This document shows, in pieces, positions 21,451 to 32,233 of a stretch of DNA of 64,000 nt. A program made the position numbers and the translations under genes. The notes under the pieces were generated by a model. The model searched no databases. It saw nothing but the letters and a program-made list of their open reading frames with translations, and was not told the origin of the DNA. Positions within the stretch are counted from its first letter, which is position 1. The number at the start of each line of letters is the position of its first letter. The stretch spans positions 2,790,001 through 2,854,000 of the forward strand of contig NZ_CP031219.1 in NCBI RefSeq assembly GCF_003346775.1, read 5' to 3'. This stretch comes from Malaciobacter mytili LMG 24559. GTDB taxonomy: Bacteria > Campylobacterota > Campylobacteria > Campylobacterales > Arcobacteraceae.

Positions 21451-21724
21451 GTATAAATTAAATATTCCTATTTAATCTACCTTTGATAATTATTCCTTGG
21501 CTACTATCTTATTAAACATAAGATAGTTGTGTTTTCTTTTTTGAAATTTTATTTTTTATTAAAACTTTCGTTTCAATAAAACTCTTTCGAAAAATTTAAA
21601 GACTTTAACATTGTGTTTTTAAATAACTTTTAGGTTTTTTAAACCTAATATAAAAACTAATCTCTTTTAGTTCTTATATTAAGTTTCTTTTCTCACCTTA
21701 TTTTCTTCTTTTTTATTTATAAGT

Positions 21725-21800
21725 TGGTGGAGAATAGCGGGATCGAACCGCTGACCTCCTGCGTGCAAGGCAGGCGCTCTCCCAGCTGAGCTAATTCCCC
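21725..21800 (-). tRNA. tRNA-Ala (TGC)
   Basis: A 76-nt cloverleaf on the minus strand beginning GGGGAATTAGCTCAGC, with anticodon TGC in CTTGCAC, the T-loop GGTTCGATCC, and encoded CCA. It lies in the 16S-23S spacer after tRNA-Ile. Confidence 0.97.
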
Positions 21801-21819
21801 ATAAAGATTATCTTTCTTA

Positions 21820-21896
21820 TGGTGGGCCTAACAGGACTTGAACCTGTGACCTCACGATTATCAGTCGAGCGCTCTAGCCAGCTGAGCTATAGGCCC
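21820..21896 (-). tRNA. tRNA-Ile (GAT)
   Basis: A 77-nt cloverleaf on the minus strand beginning GGGCCTATAGCTCAGC, with anticodon GAT in CTGATAA, the T-loop GGTTCAAGTCC, and encoded CCA. It is the first tRNA in the 16S-23S spacer. Confidence 0.97.
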
Positions 21897-21914
21897 CTTT
21901 CACCTATCTTTAAA

Positions 21915-23654
<1,740 letters not shown>

Positions 23655-23737
23655 CTTTCCTTATAAACTTTTTGTTTTTAAAGAACTCAATTTCTATCTC
23701 TCCCGCTTCTTAAGCGTTCCAGCGAATTTGGACGGGA

Positions 23738-23766
23738 ATTATAATAGATTTTTTACCCCTTGTCAA
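23738..23766 (-). promoter_or_regulatory. Full-consensus sigma-70 promoter of the rRNA operon
   Basis: On the minus strand TTGACA (complement of 23761-23766), a 17-nt spacer, and TATAAT (complement of 23738-23743). Both hexamers match consensus at all 12 positions with ideal spacing, about 240 nt upstream of 16S. The rest of 23500-23974 holds the rRNA leader and the upstream region of the plus-strand BI-1 gene; no ORF is supported there. Confidence 0.88.
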
Positions 23767-23974
23767 GGGTTTTTCCTAAATCCTAGCTTAAATTCTTAAA
23801 TTCTTTGGGTTTTTGCCATTTTTATTATTTTTAGACACATTTTGTTATTTTATGTTAATATTTCGTTTACATTTATACTGTAATATATCAACAATGTAAT
23901 AGATATGTTATATAAGCTTTAACATATTAATATTACAAATCTAAATTTTATAATAATAAATAAAAGGACAGAAA

Positions 23975-24673
23975 ATGTATAACAGAGATTATTTAGAACA
24001 ATCTCACAATCATACAGCACAGAACTCTTCAAGAGTTCAACTTATGAGCTTTTTAAAAGCTACATATCAATTATTTGCGGGATCACTTTTAGCAGCTACT
24101 GCAGGAGCATATATTGGACTTGATATTGTTTCTATTATTGCAGGACCAGTAATGTGGATTTTATTTGCAGTAGAGTTAGCATTGATATTCTTTGTTATTC
24201 CAAGAGTAAAACATACTCCTGGTGTAAACTTAGCAGTATTATTTGCATTTACATTTATCACAGGACTTACAATTGCTCCTTTATTAACAGCAATTTTTGC
24301 TATGCCAAGTGGTGCTTCTATAGTTGGTCAAGCATTTTTAATGACTGCTGTAGCGTTTGGGGGAATTTCTATGTTTGCTATGACAACAAAAAAAGACTTC
24401 TCTTCAATGGGTAAATTTTTATTTATTGCATTAATTATAATGATTGTTGCAGGTATTTCTAATATCTTTATTCAATCTTCAATGATGCAATTAATTATTG
24501 CAAGTGGTGGTGCTTTATTATTTTCAGCATTTATTCTGTATGATACGCAAAATATCATCAGAGGTGGTTATGACTCACCAGTTGAGGCTGCACTATCTTT
24601 ATATTTAGATTTCTTTAACCTATTTGTATCTTTATTACAAATTTTAGGAATTATGAATAACAATAATGAATAA
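23975..24673 (+). CDS. Bax inhibitor-1/YccA family membrane protein
   Basis: A 232-aa seven-helix inner membrane protein of the BI-1/YccA group, which includes pH-dependent calcium-leak channels and the FtsH modulator YccA. The N-terminal soluble stretch holds YNRDYLEQSHN. Helices follow from about 30 on, and the C-terminal pattern ASGGALLFSAFILYDTQNI with the Asp pair (YDTQNI, YLDFFNLF) is typical. AAAGGAC is the ribosome site. It ends in a clear hairpin and is probably monocistronic or leads weakly into the next gene. Confidence 0.93.
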   Translation: MYNRDYLEQSHNHTAQNSSRVQLMSFLKATYQLFAGSLLAATAGAYIGLDIVSIIAGPVMWILFAVELALIFFVIPRVKHTPGVNLAVLFAFTFITGLTIAPLLTAIFAMPSGASIVGQAFLMTAVAFGGISMFAMTTKKDFSSMGKFLFIALIIMIVAGISNIFIQSSMMQLIIASGGALLFSAFILYDTQNIIRGGYDSPVEAALSLYLDFFNLFVSLLQILGIMNNNNE

Positions 24674-24674
24674 A

Positions 24675-24700
24675 AACTAACTCCACTTGGAGTTAGTTTA
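24675..24700 (+). terminator. Hairpin terminator after the BI-1 gene
   Basis: A perfect 10-bp stem, AACTAACTCC (24675-24684) with GGAGTTAGTT (24689-24698), and loop ACTT. The following T-run is short, so read-through into the next gene is possible. Confidence 0.65.
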
Positions 24701-24713
24701 TATATGAGAAGAG

Positions 24714-25118
24714 ATGACAAAAGAACACTTACGTTTAATAGATGCTAATTTAAATAGATTAAGAGAAGGTCTTCGAGTAATTGAAGATATTTTTAGATAC
24801 ATCTATAATGATAAAGAAAATGCTTCAAGATTAAAAAAAATAAGACACCAAAGCAGACTTAACTTTTATAGTGAACTTCTATCTTCAAGAGATATAAAAA
24901 ATGATGTTTTAAAAAAATCAACTACTAGTGAACAAAAAAGAGAAGATTTAAACTCAATACTAATAGCTAACTTTAAAAGAGCACAAGAAAGTGCTAGAGT
25001 ATTAGAAGAGTTTACTAAACTTTTTTCAACAGAGAATAGTGAAACTTTTAAAGCTATTAGATATGAACTTTATGATTTAGAAATTGTCTTAACAAAAATA
25101 ACTTCAAATTCTAAATAA
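24714..25118 (+). CDS. Standalone ThiD2-like protein (thiamine synthesis)
   Basis: A 134-aa all-helical protein with the pattern LRLIDANLNRLREGLRVIED, IRHQSR and FKRAQESARVLEEFTKL. This is the domain often fused to the N-terminus of ThiE in other bacteria, known as ThiD2 and reported to phosphorylate hydroxymethylpyrimidine phosphate. Here it stands alone without ThiE, and older annotation would call it a thiamine-phosphate pyrophosphorylase fragment. Its last 49 nt overlap the convergent bioC. Function is by family; no other thi gene is nearby. Confidence 0.75.
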   Translation: MTKEHLRLIDANLNRLREGLRVIEDIFRYIYNDKENASRLKKIRHQSRLNFYSELLSSRDIKNDVLKKSTTSEQKREDLNSILIANFKRAQESARVLEEFTKLFSTENSETFKAIRYELYDLEIVLTKITSNSK

Positions 25119-25762
25119 TTTAAAGTATATTCTTTATAAAGCTTTTTTGCATCTTTAAAGCTTAAAGATGTGCCACCACTAACTCCTGAGTTTTTAATAT
25201 AATCAAAAAGTTTCTTTTTGTTTTCAAATTCTACATTATAATTATATACTTCAAATTCACAATTAAAGCTATGTAAAAAAGCCTCTTTAATAGTATTTGT
25301 ATCTAAAATAGGAGATTTATTCCCTGTTATAGCTTGTATTGATTTAAAAGTATTTGAAGTAAATAAAACAGCATTTATAGTATTTGTAACATTTGATAAT
25401 CTTGCAACAAGTTTTTTTAAATCCTTTGACCATTGCATAGCAGAAGAAGAAATAACCATTTCAAAATTTTTATTTTCTAAAAAGTTAAAAAACTCTTCAG
25501 AATCAAAATCAAAGCAAGATATATTTATATTTTTTGCTCGTGGGTGTAATTCACACATAGAAAGGGAAAAATCAATCGCAGTATATTCACATATTTCCCA
25601 AGTAATATTTTTATATACTTGACCTGAACCACAGCCAAGTTCTAAAATAGTTTTAGGAGTTGAAGCAATCTCTCTTACAAGAGCTTTTGCAATTATTTGC
25701 TGAATTATATTATTATTGTTATAATCTTTTGCATGTTTAGTAAATTCATTTTGTACAGACAT
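25070..25762 (-). CDS. bioC: Malonyl-ACP O-methyltransferase BioC-like
   Basis: A 230-aa class I SAM methyltransferase. Motif I is ILELGCGSGQVYK, the acidic motif II end is AIDFS, and SSSAMQWSKDL is the post-motif II seen in BioC (NxALQW-type). A C-terminal YIKNSGVSGGTSLSF resembles the substrate-lid region LKxxGAxxxG of BioC. It would start pimelate synthesis for biotin by masking malonyl-ACP. It stands alone on the minus strand and overlaps the ThiD2-like gene by 49 nt at the 3' end. Confidence 0.78.
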   Translation of the reverse strand: MSVQNEFTKHAKDYNNNNIIQQIIAKALVREIASTPKTILELGCGSGQVYKNITWEICEYTAIDFSLSMCELHPRAKNINISCFDFDSEEFFNFLENKNFEMVISSSAMQWSKDLKKLVARLSNVTNTINAVLFTSNTFKSIQAITGNKSPILDTNTIKEAFLHSFNCEFEVYNYNVEFENKKKLFDYIKNSGVSGGTSLSFKDAKKLYKEYTLNYLEFEVIFVKTISKS

Positions 25763-25877
25763 TTATTTAGATTTATCTCTTTTACATTAAGTATAGAATA
25801 TAGTTAAGTATTATTTTAACTTTTTCTTAATAAGTTTTAGATAAAATATACAGCATTTTTAAAAAAGGACAACCAAT

Positions 25878-26225
25878 ATGACTTCTACACTTTTAATAGT
25901 TCAATTTGTATTAGCTATTATATTAACAATAACAGTATTGCTGCAAAAAAGTTCTAGTATTGGACTTGGAGCATATAGTGGAAGTAATGACTCACTATTT
26001 GGAGCAAAAGGACCTGGAAGCTTTTTAGCTAAAGCAACAATGGCTGTAGGCCTTTTATTTGTTATTAATACTCTTGTTTTAGGTTATATGTATAATGAAC
26101 AAAGAAATAAAAGTGCTGTTGATACAGTAAAAATCAATAGCTTAATTCCTACAAAACCAGAACAAAAAGTAGAGCAAACAGCACCAGCTGCACCAACTGC
26201 ACCTAGTGTTCCAGCAAGTAAATAA
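25878..26225 (+). CDS. secG: Preprotein translocase subunit SecG
   Basis: The auxiliary subunit of the SecYEG channel, 115 aa. Two TM helices (about 3-24 and 52-71) flank the conserved cytosolic loop with LLQKSSSIGLGAYSG and FGAKGPGSFLAKAT. The C-terminal tail is rich in Ala, Pro and Thr. AAAGGAC serves as ribosome site. It starts an apparent operon with the deacetylase, frr, pyrE and the two membrane protein genes. Confidence 0.95.
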   Translation: MTSTLLIVQFVLAIILTITVLLQKSSSIGLGAYSGSNDSLFGAKGPGSFLAKATMAVGLLFVINTLVLGYMYNEQRNKSAVDTVKINSLIPTKPEQKVEQTAPAAPTAPSVPASK

Positions 26226-26244
26226 TTATAAGAAGTAGAGAAGT

Positions 26245-27201
26245 ATGAAATATCTACTACTTCTTATTATCTCTTATTACTATCTAAGTGCAAATGCCCA
26301 TGTATTTGTATATCATAGATTTGGAGATAGTAAACATCCAAGTACAAATACTACTTTAGAAGAATTAGAAAAAGAGTTTAAATACTTTAAAGATAATGGA
26401 TATAAAGTAGTAAAACTTTCACAAATTATTGAAAAAGTAAACAATAAAGAAAAAGTTCCAGATAATTGGGTAGCTTTAACTATTGATGATAGTTATAAAA
26501 GCTTTTATCAAAATGGATTAGAAATATTTAAAAAATACAATTATCCTTTTTCATTATATGTTTATGTAAAAGCAACACAGCAACAATATAGTGATTTTAT
26601 GACTTGGCAAGAGATAAAAGAAGCTTCAAAATATGGAGAAATAGGTCTTCATTCTTATAATCATCCTCATCTTACGCATTTAACAGAAGAGGAGATAAAT
26701 AAAGATACAAAAAAAGCCTATGAAATATTTGAAGAAAAATTAGGTTTTAAACCAAAATCATATGCTTATCCATATGGTGAGTATAATGAAAAAGTAAAAA
26801 ATGAAATAAAAAAATTTAACTTTGATGCAATATTAAATCAAAGTGCAGGTACAGTTAATGAAACTTCTGATGTTTATAGCATAAATAGAATTGCATTAGT
26901 TGGTGAAGTTAATTTAAAACAAAAATTAAAATATAAAACTTTAGATGCTACATGGATAGAACCACAAGAGTTTCCAACTGATGGAATATTAAGAAAAGTA
27001 AAAGCTAAAGTTGATCCAAAAATAAAAGAGATTAAATTATATATCACTGGTATTGGATGGAAAGAGATAAAAGTGAATAATGGTATAATTGACATCAAAT
27101 TAAATGAATACTTAAAAAACGCAAGAACAAGAGTTGCTTTAAGTACAGATTACTATACAATTTCAACTAAACTTATAATTAAAAATAAAAAGGAGAAATA
27201 A
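26245..27201 (+). CDS. Exported polysaccharide deacetylase (NodB fold)
   Basis: A 318-aa protein with a signal peptide (1-18). The NodB domain shows the DD pair at D81/D82 in LTIDDSY, the metal histidines H136 and H140 in GLHSYNHPHLT, and YPYGEY near 255-260 of the gene product's middle. About 230-318 is a beta-rich extension. It probably removes acetyl groups from peptidoglycan or a surface glycan in the periplasm. It is packed between secG (19 nt) and frr (0 nt), so expression is tied to housekeeping genes. Confidence 0.85.
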   Translation: MKYLLLLIISYYYLSANAHVFVYHRFGDSKHPSTNTTLEELEKEFKYFKDNGYKVVKLSQIIEKVNNKEKVPDNWVALTIDDSYKSFYQNGLEIFKKYNYPFSLYVYVKATQQQYSDFMTWQEIKEASKYGEIGLHSYNHPHLTHLTEEEINKDTKKAYEIFEEKLGFKPKSYAYPYGEYNEKVKNEIKKFNFDAILNQSAGTVNETSDVYSINRIALVGEVNLKQKLKYKTLDATWIEPQEFPTDGILRKVKAKVDPKIKEIKLYITGIGWKEIKVNNGIIDIKLNEYLKNARTRVALSTDYYTISTKLIIKNKKEK

Positions 27202-27759
27202 ATGTTACAAGAGATATATGCAGAGACAAAAAACCAAATGGAAAAATGTATTGAAGCATTAAAAAGAGATTATAAAACACTTAGAACAGGTAAAGTTTCA
27301 ACTTCTATCTTAGATGGTATTAGAGTAAATTATTATGGAACACCAACTGAGTTAAATCAAGTAGCTTCTGTTTTAGCACCTGATGCAACAACTATTGTTA
27401 TTTCACCATGGGAAAAAAACCTAGTAAGTGATATTGAAAAAGCAATTAATGAAGCAAATATCGGGGTAAACCCAAATAATGATGGAACAGTAGTAAAACT
27501 ATTTTTCCCTCCAATGACTGTTGATCAAAGACAAGAAGCTGCAAAACAAGCAAAAGGGATGACAGATAATGCTAAAGTTGCAATTAGAAATGTAAGAAAA
27601 CACTCTAATGATAAAGTTAAATCTTTACATAAAGATAAAGAGATTACAGATGATGAAAGCAAAAAAGCTCAAGATGAAATTCAAAAAATTACTGATGCTT
27701 TTGTAGTTAAAGCAGATGAAACTTTAAAAACAAAAGAACAAGAAATTTTAACGGTATAA
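27202..27759 (+). CDS. frr: Ribosome recycling factor
   Basis: Splits post-termination ribosomes together with EF-G. In 185 aa it shows the three-helix bundle sequence [20 protein letters not shown], the central [22 protein letters not shown], and a C-terminal helix with [12 protein letters not shown]. The ATG directly follows the deacetylase stop, with GGAGA inside that gene's end as ribosome site. Confidence 0.98.
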   Translation: MLQEIYAETKNQMEKCIEALKRDYKTLRTGKVSTSILDGIRVNYYGTPTELNQVASVLAPDATTIVISPWEKNLVSDIEKAINEANIGVNPNNDGTVVKLFFPPMTVDQRQEAAKQAKGMTDNAKVAIRNVRKHSNDKVKSLHKDKEITDDESKKAQDEIQKITDAFVVKADETLKTKEQEILTV

Positions 27760-27761
27760 TT

Positions 27762-28370
27762 ATGAACGTAGAACAAATTTATAAAGATGCACAAGCTCTA
27801 TTAGAAGGGCATTTTAAATTAAGTAGTGGTAATCATTCAAGATTTTATTTACAATCTGCAAAAGTTTTAGAAGACCCAAAAACTGCAAAATTATTAGCCC
27901 AAGCTTTAGCAGAGCAAATTAAAGCTAGTGGAATTAAAGTTGATGCTGTTTGTTCACCTGCACTTGGTGGATTAATTGCAGGATTTGCACTTGCAACTGC
28001 TTTAGATGTAAGATTTATCTTTGCTGAAAGAGTTGAGGGAGAGATGACAATTAGAAGAGGGTTTGAAGTACAAGAGGGTGAAAACTATATTATTTGTGAA
28101 GATATTATCACAACTGGCGGAAGTGCTTTAGAAGCTGCTAAGCAAGTTGAACTTGGTGGTGGAAATATTGTGGCTTATGCTGCACTTGCAAATAGAGGTT
28201 TCTGTTCAAGAGTAGGAAGTTCTTTAGAAGCTAAAGATAATTGTAAATTACCACTTGATAAACCACTTTTTGCTTTAGATGATTTTACTTTTGAAATGTA
28301 CACACCAGAAGAGTGTCCTATGTGTAAAGAAGGAAGTATTGCATATAAACCAGGAAGTAGAGGAAACTAA
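27762..28370 (+). CDS. pyrE: Orotate phosphoribosyltransferase
   Basis: Joins orotate and PRPP to give OMP in pyrimidine synthesis. The 202-aa protein has [15 protein letters not shown] at the N-terminus, [15 protein letters not shown], and the PRPP loop [14 protein letters not shown]. The last 35 residues with MCKEG are typical of the longer epsilon and cyanobacterial type. It starts 2 nt after frr. pyrG is elsewhere in this window. Confidence 0.96.
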   Translation: MNVEQIYKDAQALLEGHFKLSSGNHSRFYLQSAKVLEDPKTAKLLAQALAEQIKASGIKVDAVCSPALGGLIAGFALATALDVRFIFAERVEGEMTIRRGFEVQEGENYIICEDIITTGGSALEAAKQVELGGGNIVAYAALANRGFCSRVGSSLEAKDNCKLPLDKPLFALDDFTFEMYTPEECPMCKEGSIAYKPGSRGN

Positions 28371-28375
28371 ACTTT

Positions 28376-28852
28376 ATGGGAAGATGGAGAGATGTAAAAC
28401 AAAATAGAGTTGAAAAACAAGAAACTATTATTAAACAAAAGAGCAATAATAGTATTGTTAGTGCATCTCTTTCATCAAGATTTAAAGCATTTTTAACTGA
28501 CTCATTTTTAATAACTACTCCAATAACTTACATTATAATGTATTTAGTTTTAGGTGGAGGGGAAGATTTTGCCCAAAATAGAATATATGGGTGGAGTTTA
28601 ATCCTTTCAATAACAGCAGCTATAATTTTATTTTTTTGGTATGTAAAATTTCAAACTCCAGGAATGAAAGCATATAGCGTTAAAATAGTAAATTTACAAA
28701 ATAAAAGAATAACTTTTATACAAGCATTTATAAGATATTTTGCAACACTTTTTTCTATGGTATCTATCTTTTTAATGTTTATGCCTTTTTTTCATAAAGA
28801 GAAAAAGACTTTTCAAGATTTAGTTTCAAAAACTATAATTGTTGATGAATAG
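28376..28852 (+). CDS. RDD family membrane protein
   Basis: A 158-aa protein with a charged N-terminus and then three or four TM helices. The RDD signature is in SSRFKAFLTDSFLITTP, where R and D are spaced in the first helix. The second half has PGMKAYSVKIVN and FIRYFATLFSM, as in most RDD proteins. The role is unknown; some RDD proteins act in ion transport. It follows pyrE by 5 nt and overlaps the MFS gene by 8 nt. Confidence 0.85.
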   Translation: MGRWRDVKQNRVEKQETIIKQKSNNSIVSASLSSRFKAFLTDSFLITTPITYIIMYLVLGGGEDFAQNRIYGWSLILSITAAIILFFWYVKFQTPGMKAYSVKIVNLQNKRITFIQAFIRYFATLFSMVSIFLMFMPFFHKEKKTFQDLVSKTIIVDE

Positions 28853-29924
28853 ACTTTTTTTTAATCTTTCAGCATTTTACTTTTTTTATTTTGCTGCAGT
28901 AGGAGTTTATGTAATTTTCCTTCCAAAAGTATTACATGATATTGGATATAGTGCTTTTGATATAGGAATAATCTTTGCTTTAGCACCACTTATGAGATTT
29001 GCAACTCCTTTTTTATTTCTAAAACATATTAGTTTAAATCAAAAAGTTTTTAAAACTGCCCTCTTTGGCTCTATCTTTTGCTCTATTTTATTTTATTTTA
29101 CAATATATAATTTTTATGCTTTTATGATAAATAATGCTATTTTAGGAGCTTGTTTAAGTCTTATTTTGCCTTATTTAGAAGTAATTGCAATAAAAGATTT
29201 AGGTAAAGAAAAATATGGGAAATCAAGGTTATATGGTTCAATAGGGTTTATGTTAATTTCACTATTACTAGCAAAATTTTTAAAAGATCCTACAACAGCT
29301 TTGGATTTTTATTTAACAGTTAATATTCTAACAGTTATCTTTGCTTTATTTTTATTAAGATTTGATGGTAACCATGAAACTACAGTATCCACAAAACCCT
29401 TTTCTTTTTTTGAACATTGGACTTTTTGGGCAGCTTTATTTTTAATGCAAATAAGCTTTGGAGGTTTTTATAACTTTTTTACAATTTATGAGACAGAACA
29501 TGGAATAAGTCTTGAAACAACTTCATACTTGTGGTCTTTTGGAGTTATTTGTGAGATAGTTATGTTATATTTTCAAGCACCAATACTAAAAAACAATCTT
29601 TTAAATATTATAAAATTTTGTTTAGCTATTACTTCTATTAGATGGTTACTTTTATATCTATTTCCTGATTCTTTAATGGTTACTTTTATATCTCAAAGTA
29701 TTCATGCTTTTTCTTTTGGATTATTTCATAGTGCTGTAATTATGTATTTATACTCTTTATATGAAAATAAAAAACTTGCTCAACAATTTATGTATGGGGT
29801 TGCATATGGGCTTGGAGGTTTTATAGGCGCAATTATTGCAGGATTGTTATATGGACCAAATTTATTTTTATATAGTTCATTTTTTTCTTTTTTAGCTTTT
29901 TTAGTAATAGCAAAAAGGAAATAA
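28845..29924 (+). CDS. Major facilitator superfamily transporter (MFS_1-like/3-phenylpropionate type)
   Basis: About 359 aa with 11-12 TM helices and the layout of the HcaT/LacY-like MFS subgroup (N-terminal FNLSAFYFFYFAAVGVYVIFLP; YGKSRLYGSIGFM after the first six helices). I chose ATG at 28845 over the TTG codons just upstream. It overlaps the RDD stop by 8 nt, so translation is coupled. The substrate cannot be told. It ends 4 nt before the convergent yaaA stop. Confidence 0.82.
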   Translation: MNRLFFNLSAFYFFYFAAVGVYVIFLPKVLHDIGYSAFDIGIIFALAPLMRFATPFLFLKHISLNQKVFKTALFGSIFCSILFYFTIYNFYAFMINNAILGACLSLILPYLEVIAIKDLGKEKYGKSRLYGSIGFMLISLLLAKFLKDPTTALDFYLTVNILTVIFALFLLRFDGNHETTVSTKPFSFFEHWTFWAALFLMQISFGGFYNFFTIYETEHGISLETTSYLWSFGVICEIVMLYFQAPILKNNLLNIIKFCLAITSIRWLLLYLFPDSLMVTFISQSIHAFSFGLFHSAVIMYLYSLYENKKLAQQFMYGVAYGLGGFIGAIIAGLLYGPNLFLYSSFFSFLAFLVIAKRK

Positions 29925-29928
29925 AGAA

Positions 29929-30666
29929 TTACTCTATTTCCATAATTAGTAATTTTATATTTTTCTTTTCTTGTATCTCTTTTAATTTTAAGCCTTCTAT
30001 ATTTAAAGTCATAAACTCAGCTATTGAAGAAACACTATTTTCAGCTAGATATTTTAATAAAATACCTCTATAATATTTTGCCCAATGGCTTATTACTTTA
30101 CCTTCTTTTATAAATTTAAAAGTTAATACATTTGCTTTTGTAATTTTATAAAATTTTTCATAATGTCCTGCTCTTAAATCAATAATCTCTTCACCTAAAT
30201 ACTCATCTAAAGCTTTAGAAAAATTTTCTAAATAAAACTTCTCTACATTAAGTTTTGGCAATTTAGCACCTTGTTTATATTTATAATCAGGGATTAAATC
30301 CTGTGCTTTTACAGGTCCAAAAAGATTTGAAAACAAAACTACATTTTCATCAATATATTTTTGTGCTTTTTCATTTAAACTATTATAATTTAATGCATCA
30401 AAAGCTACTCCATTGTATCTTTGGATTGCTTTCATTGTTGGTTTAGAAGCTAAAGTATGTTTATATTTTTCAACCTCTTTAAGATTTTTTAACCCAAACC
30501 AAGAAGATAATTCCTCTAAACTTAAAGAAGAAATATACTCTTCATAAGCTCTAATAATTTCTAATCTTTTTTCATAAAGATGCTTTAAAAAAAAACTATC
30601 TATTGAAAAAGAGCTATCTTTACCACCTTCATTTTTAGTCTCAGCTGGAGCTAAAAGTATCTTCAT
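29929..30666 (-). CDS. yaaA: Peroxide-stress protein YaaA (DUF328)
   Basis: A 245-aa member of the YaaA family, which in E. coli lowers free iron under hydrogen peroxide stress. It matches at the N-terminus (MKILLAPAETKNEGG), AIQRYNGVAFDAL, LFSNLFGPVKAQDLIPDYK and the C-terminal SHWAKYYRG. Length is usual. It lies 12 nt downstream of the ychJ-like gene on the same strand. Confidence 0.93.
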   Translation of the reverse strand: MKILLAPAETKNEGGKDSSFSIDSFFLKHLYEKRLEIIRAYEEYISSLSLEELSSWFGLKNLKEVEKYKHTLASKPTMKAIQRYNGVAFDALNYNSLNEKAQKYIDENVVLFSNLFGPVKAQDLIPDYKYKQGAKLPKLNVEKFYLENFSKALDEYLGEEIIDLRAGHYEKFYKITKANVLTFKFIKEGKVISHWAKYYRGILLKYLAENSVSSIAEFMTLNIEGLKLKEIQEKKNIKLLIMEIE

Positions 30667-30678
30667 TACACTTCCTTT

Positions 30679-31095
30679 TTATAAAAATATTCCATCAACA
30701 TAATACCACTTTCCATCAACTTTTAAAAATCGACTTTTTTCAGTAAAAGAGGCATCTAGTCCATTTTGAGATAATACTGCTTTAAAAGTTACAAAGCTTT
30801 CATTTTTTCCATCTATAAATTCTAAAATTTTTAAGGCATTAAAATCTGTATATTCACAAAAATTATAAATATCACTTAACCAAGCTTTTGTATTTAAAGT
30901 AAATTCTGGATTATCATAGTGTGTAGTTTTTATAATATAATCAGCATTATGTGAAGCAAAAGCACTAAATCTAGAACGCATTAAATCCAAAGCTGTAGGG
31001 GGATTTTCTCCATTATGGAAAAGTTTACAACATTTTTTATACTTTTTCTTACTTCCACAAATACATTGAGAATTAACTGCTAATTTCAAACTCAT
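30679..31095 (-). CDS. YchJ-like SEC-C motif protein
   Basis: A 138-aa protein of the YchJ/UPF0225 family. The N-terminal zinc-binding SEC-C motif is CICGSKKKYKKCC, followed by the family signature DLMRSRFSAFASHNADYII and a beta-rich NTF2-like domain. The function is unproven. It probably heads a two-gene message with yaaA. Confidence 0.88.
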   Translation of the reverse strand: MSLKLAVNSQCICGSKKKYKKCCKLFHNGENPPTALDLMRSRFSAFASHNADYIIKTTHYDNPEFTLNTKAWLSDIYNFCEYTDFNALKILEFIDGKNESFVTFKAVLSQNGLDASFTEKSRFLKVDGKWYYVDGIFL

Positions 31096-31204
31096 CCTTA
31101 TAATAAAATAAAAAAGAATTTTATCACATTTTTTGTAAATATTAAAAGCTATACAAAACTTAACATTTATTTATTATTTTATATAAACTCTTTTCTTTTT
31201 TTAT

Positions 31205-31345
31205 TTAAAGTAGTTTTTTAAACTTAATTTTGTTCTTTGGCTTTTTAGGCTTTTGATATATTGTTTTTGAGAAAATTAGCTCTAAAGTATAATAAGTTAC
31301 AGGTATCATCATTAGACTAATAAAAATTATATATATTAACTCGAT
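31205..31345 (-). CDS. Candidate small membrane protein (start uncertain)
   Basis: An open minus-strand frame encoding a hydrophobic segment (LIYIIFISLMMIPVTYYTLEL) followed by a Lys-rich tail (QKPKKPKNKIKFKKLL). A GGA ribosome site (complement of 31352-31354) stands 6 nt before a codon ATC at 31343-31345; the first normal start is the ATG at 31310-31312, which would cut the TM segment. Either a rare ATC start or a degraded gene. The rest of 31096-31444 shows only AT-rich promoter-like DNA. Confidence 0.3.
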   Translation of the reverse strand: MELIYIIFISLMMIPVTYYTLELIFSKTIYQKPKKPKNKIKFKKLL

Positions 31346-31444
31346 TGTTTATCCTTTTTACTTTTAAAAGTTTCATTATACTTTATTCTTTTATAATTTA
31401 GCCAAAATTAAGTAATATATTAAATAAAAATTAAAGGAGAGTGT

Positions 31445-31840
31445 ATGGAGGATAAACAAATACCATTAGAACTTATTTCAACAGGAGTTTCTATATTTAT
31501 AGTATTTGCAATATTTTTTAAAATCTTTCAGTATAAGCAAAAACTTGATGTTTTAAAAGAGCTTGATAGATTAAAAGATGAAAACCAGCTAACACAAAAA
31601 GATAAAGACTTTATAAAAACTAATTTAAAAGATTATAAAGAGCAATATGTAAGAAAAGAAGGATTAGTAAGACTTATTACTCCAATTTTTATTACTATTG
31701 CTGCTTTTTTATTTCTTCTTTTTGATTTTCAAGAAACTTTAATTCATCTAAATATACTTATTGTTGCATATATCTATTTACAAATTAATAGATTACACAC
31801 TAGAAACTTTACTAAATTTTTAGAAGAACTAGATAGCTAA
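31445..31840 (+). CDS. Small membrane protein of unknown function
   Basis: 131 aa with a TM helix at about 10-27, a highly charged helical loop (KQKLDVLKELDRLKDENQ through KEQYVRKEG), and two more TM helices at about 80-96 and 99-115. GGAGAG precedes the ATG. I do not recognise the family. It converges on the next gene with a 12-nt overlap. Confidence 0.7.
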   Translation: MEDKQIPLELISTGVSIFIVFAIFFKIFQYKQKLDVLKELDRLKDENQLTQKDKDFIKTNLKDYKEQYVRKEGLVRLITPIFITIAAFLFLLFDFQETLIHLNILIVAYIYLQINRLHTRNFTKFLEELDS

Positions 31841-32230
31841 TAACTTATTATAAGTTTTAAACTCATCTTGATTGTATATCTCAAAAGAAGCCTGATACAA
31901 AGGATTTGATTTTAAATAAGATATACAATCATAAATACACTTTTGTGCATCATTACAATAAATATAAAACTTCATTTCCCCTTCAAAAATATCAACAGCC
32001 ACTAAAAGAAGTCTATTTTCTTCTTCTAATACTTTAAGATGATTTTGTTCAAAACTTGTAAAAAAAGCTAAACAAGCAGGATCTGGAAACATAATATCAT
32101 CAGCTATATGAAAATGATGTTTTACTATCACTAAATTTTTATTTGAGATTTTTTCAGTTGAATTAATATTCTTTTTTACTCTTAACATCTGATTTATATT
32201 AGATGTAGTTTTTAATTGCCAATTTTGCAT
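31829..32230 (-). CDS. DUF695-like hypothetical protein
   Basis: 133 aa, alpha/beta, with MLRVKKNINSTEKI, a central ENRLLLVAVDIFEGEMKFYIYC strand pair, and a C-terminal FEIYNQDEFKTYNKLLA. The order resembles DUF695 domains (a strand pair ending in xFYxY, followed by a helix and a YxxxL tail), but the match is from memory and weak. It follows ung by 3 nt on the same strand. Confidence 0.55.
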   Translation of the reverse strand: MQNWQLKTTSNINQMLRVKKNINSTEKISNKNLVIVKHHFHIADDIMFPDPACLAFFTSFEQNHLKVLEEENRLLLVAVDIFEGEMKFYIYCNDAQKCIYDCISYLKSNPLYQASFEIYNQDEFKTYNKLLAI

Positions 32231-32233
32231 TTT

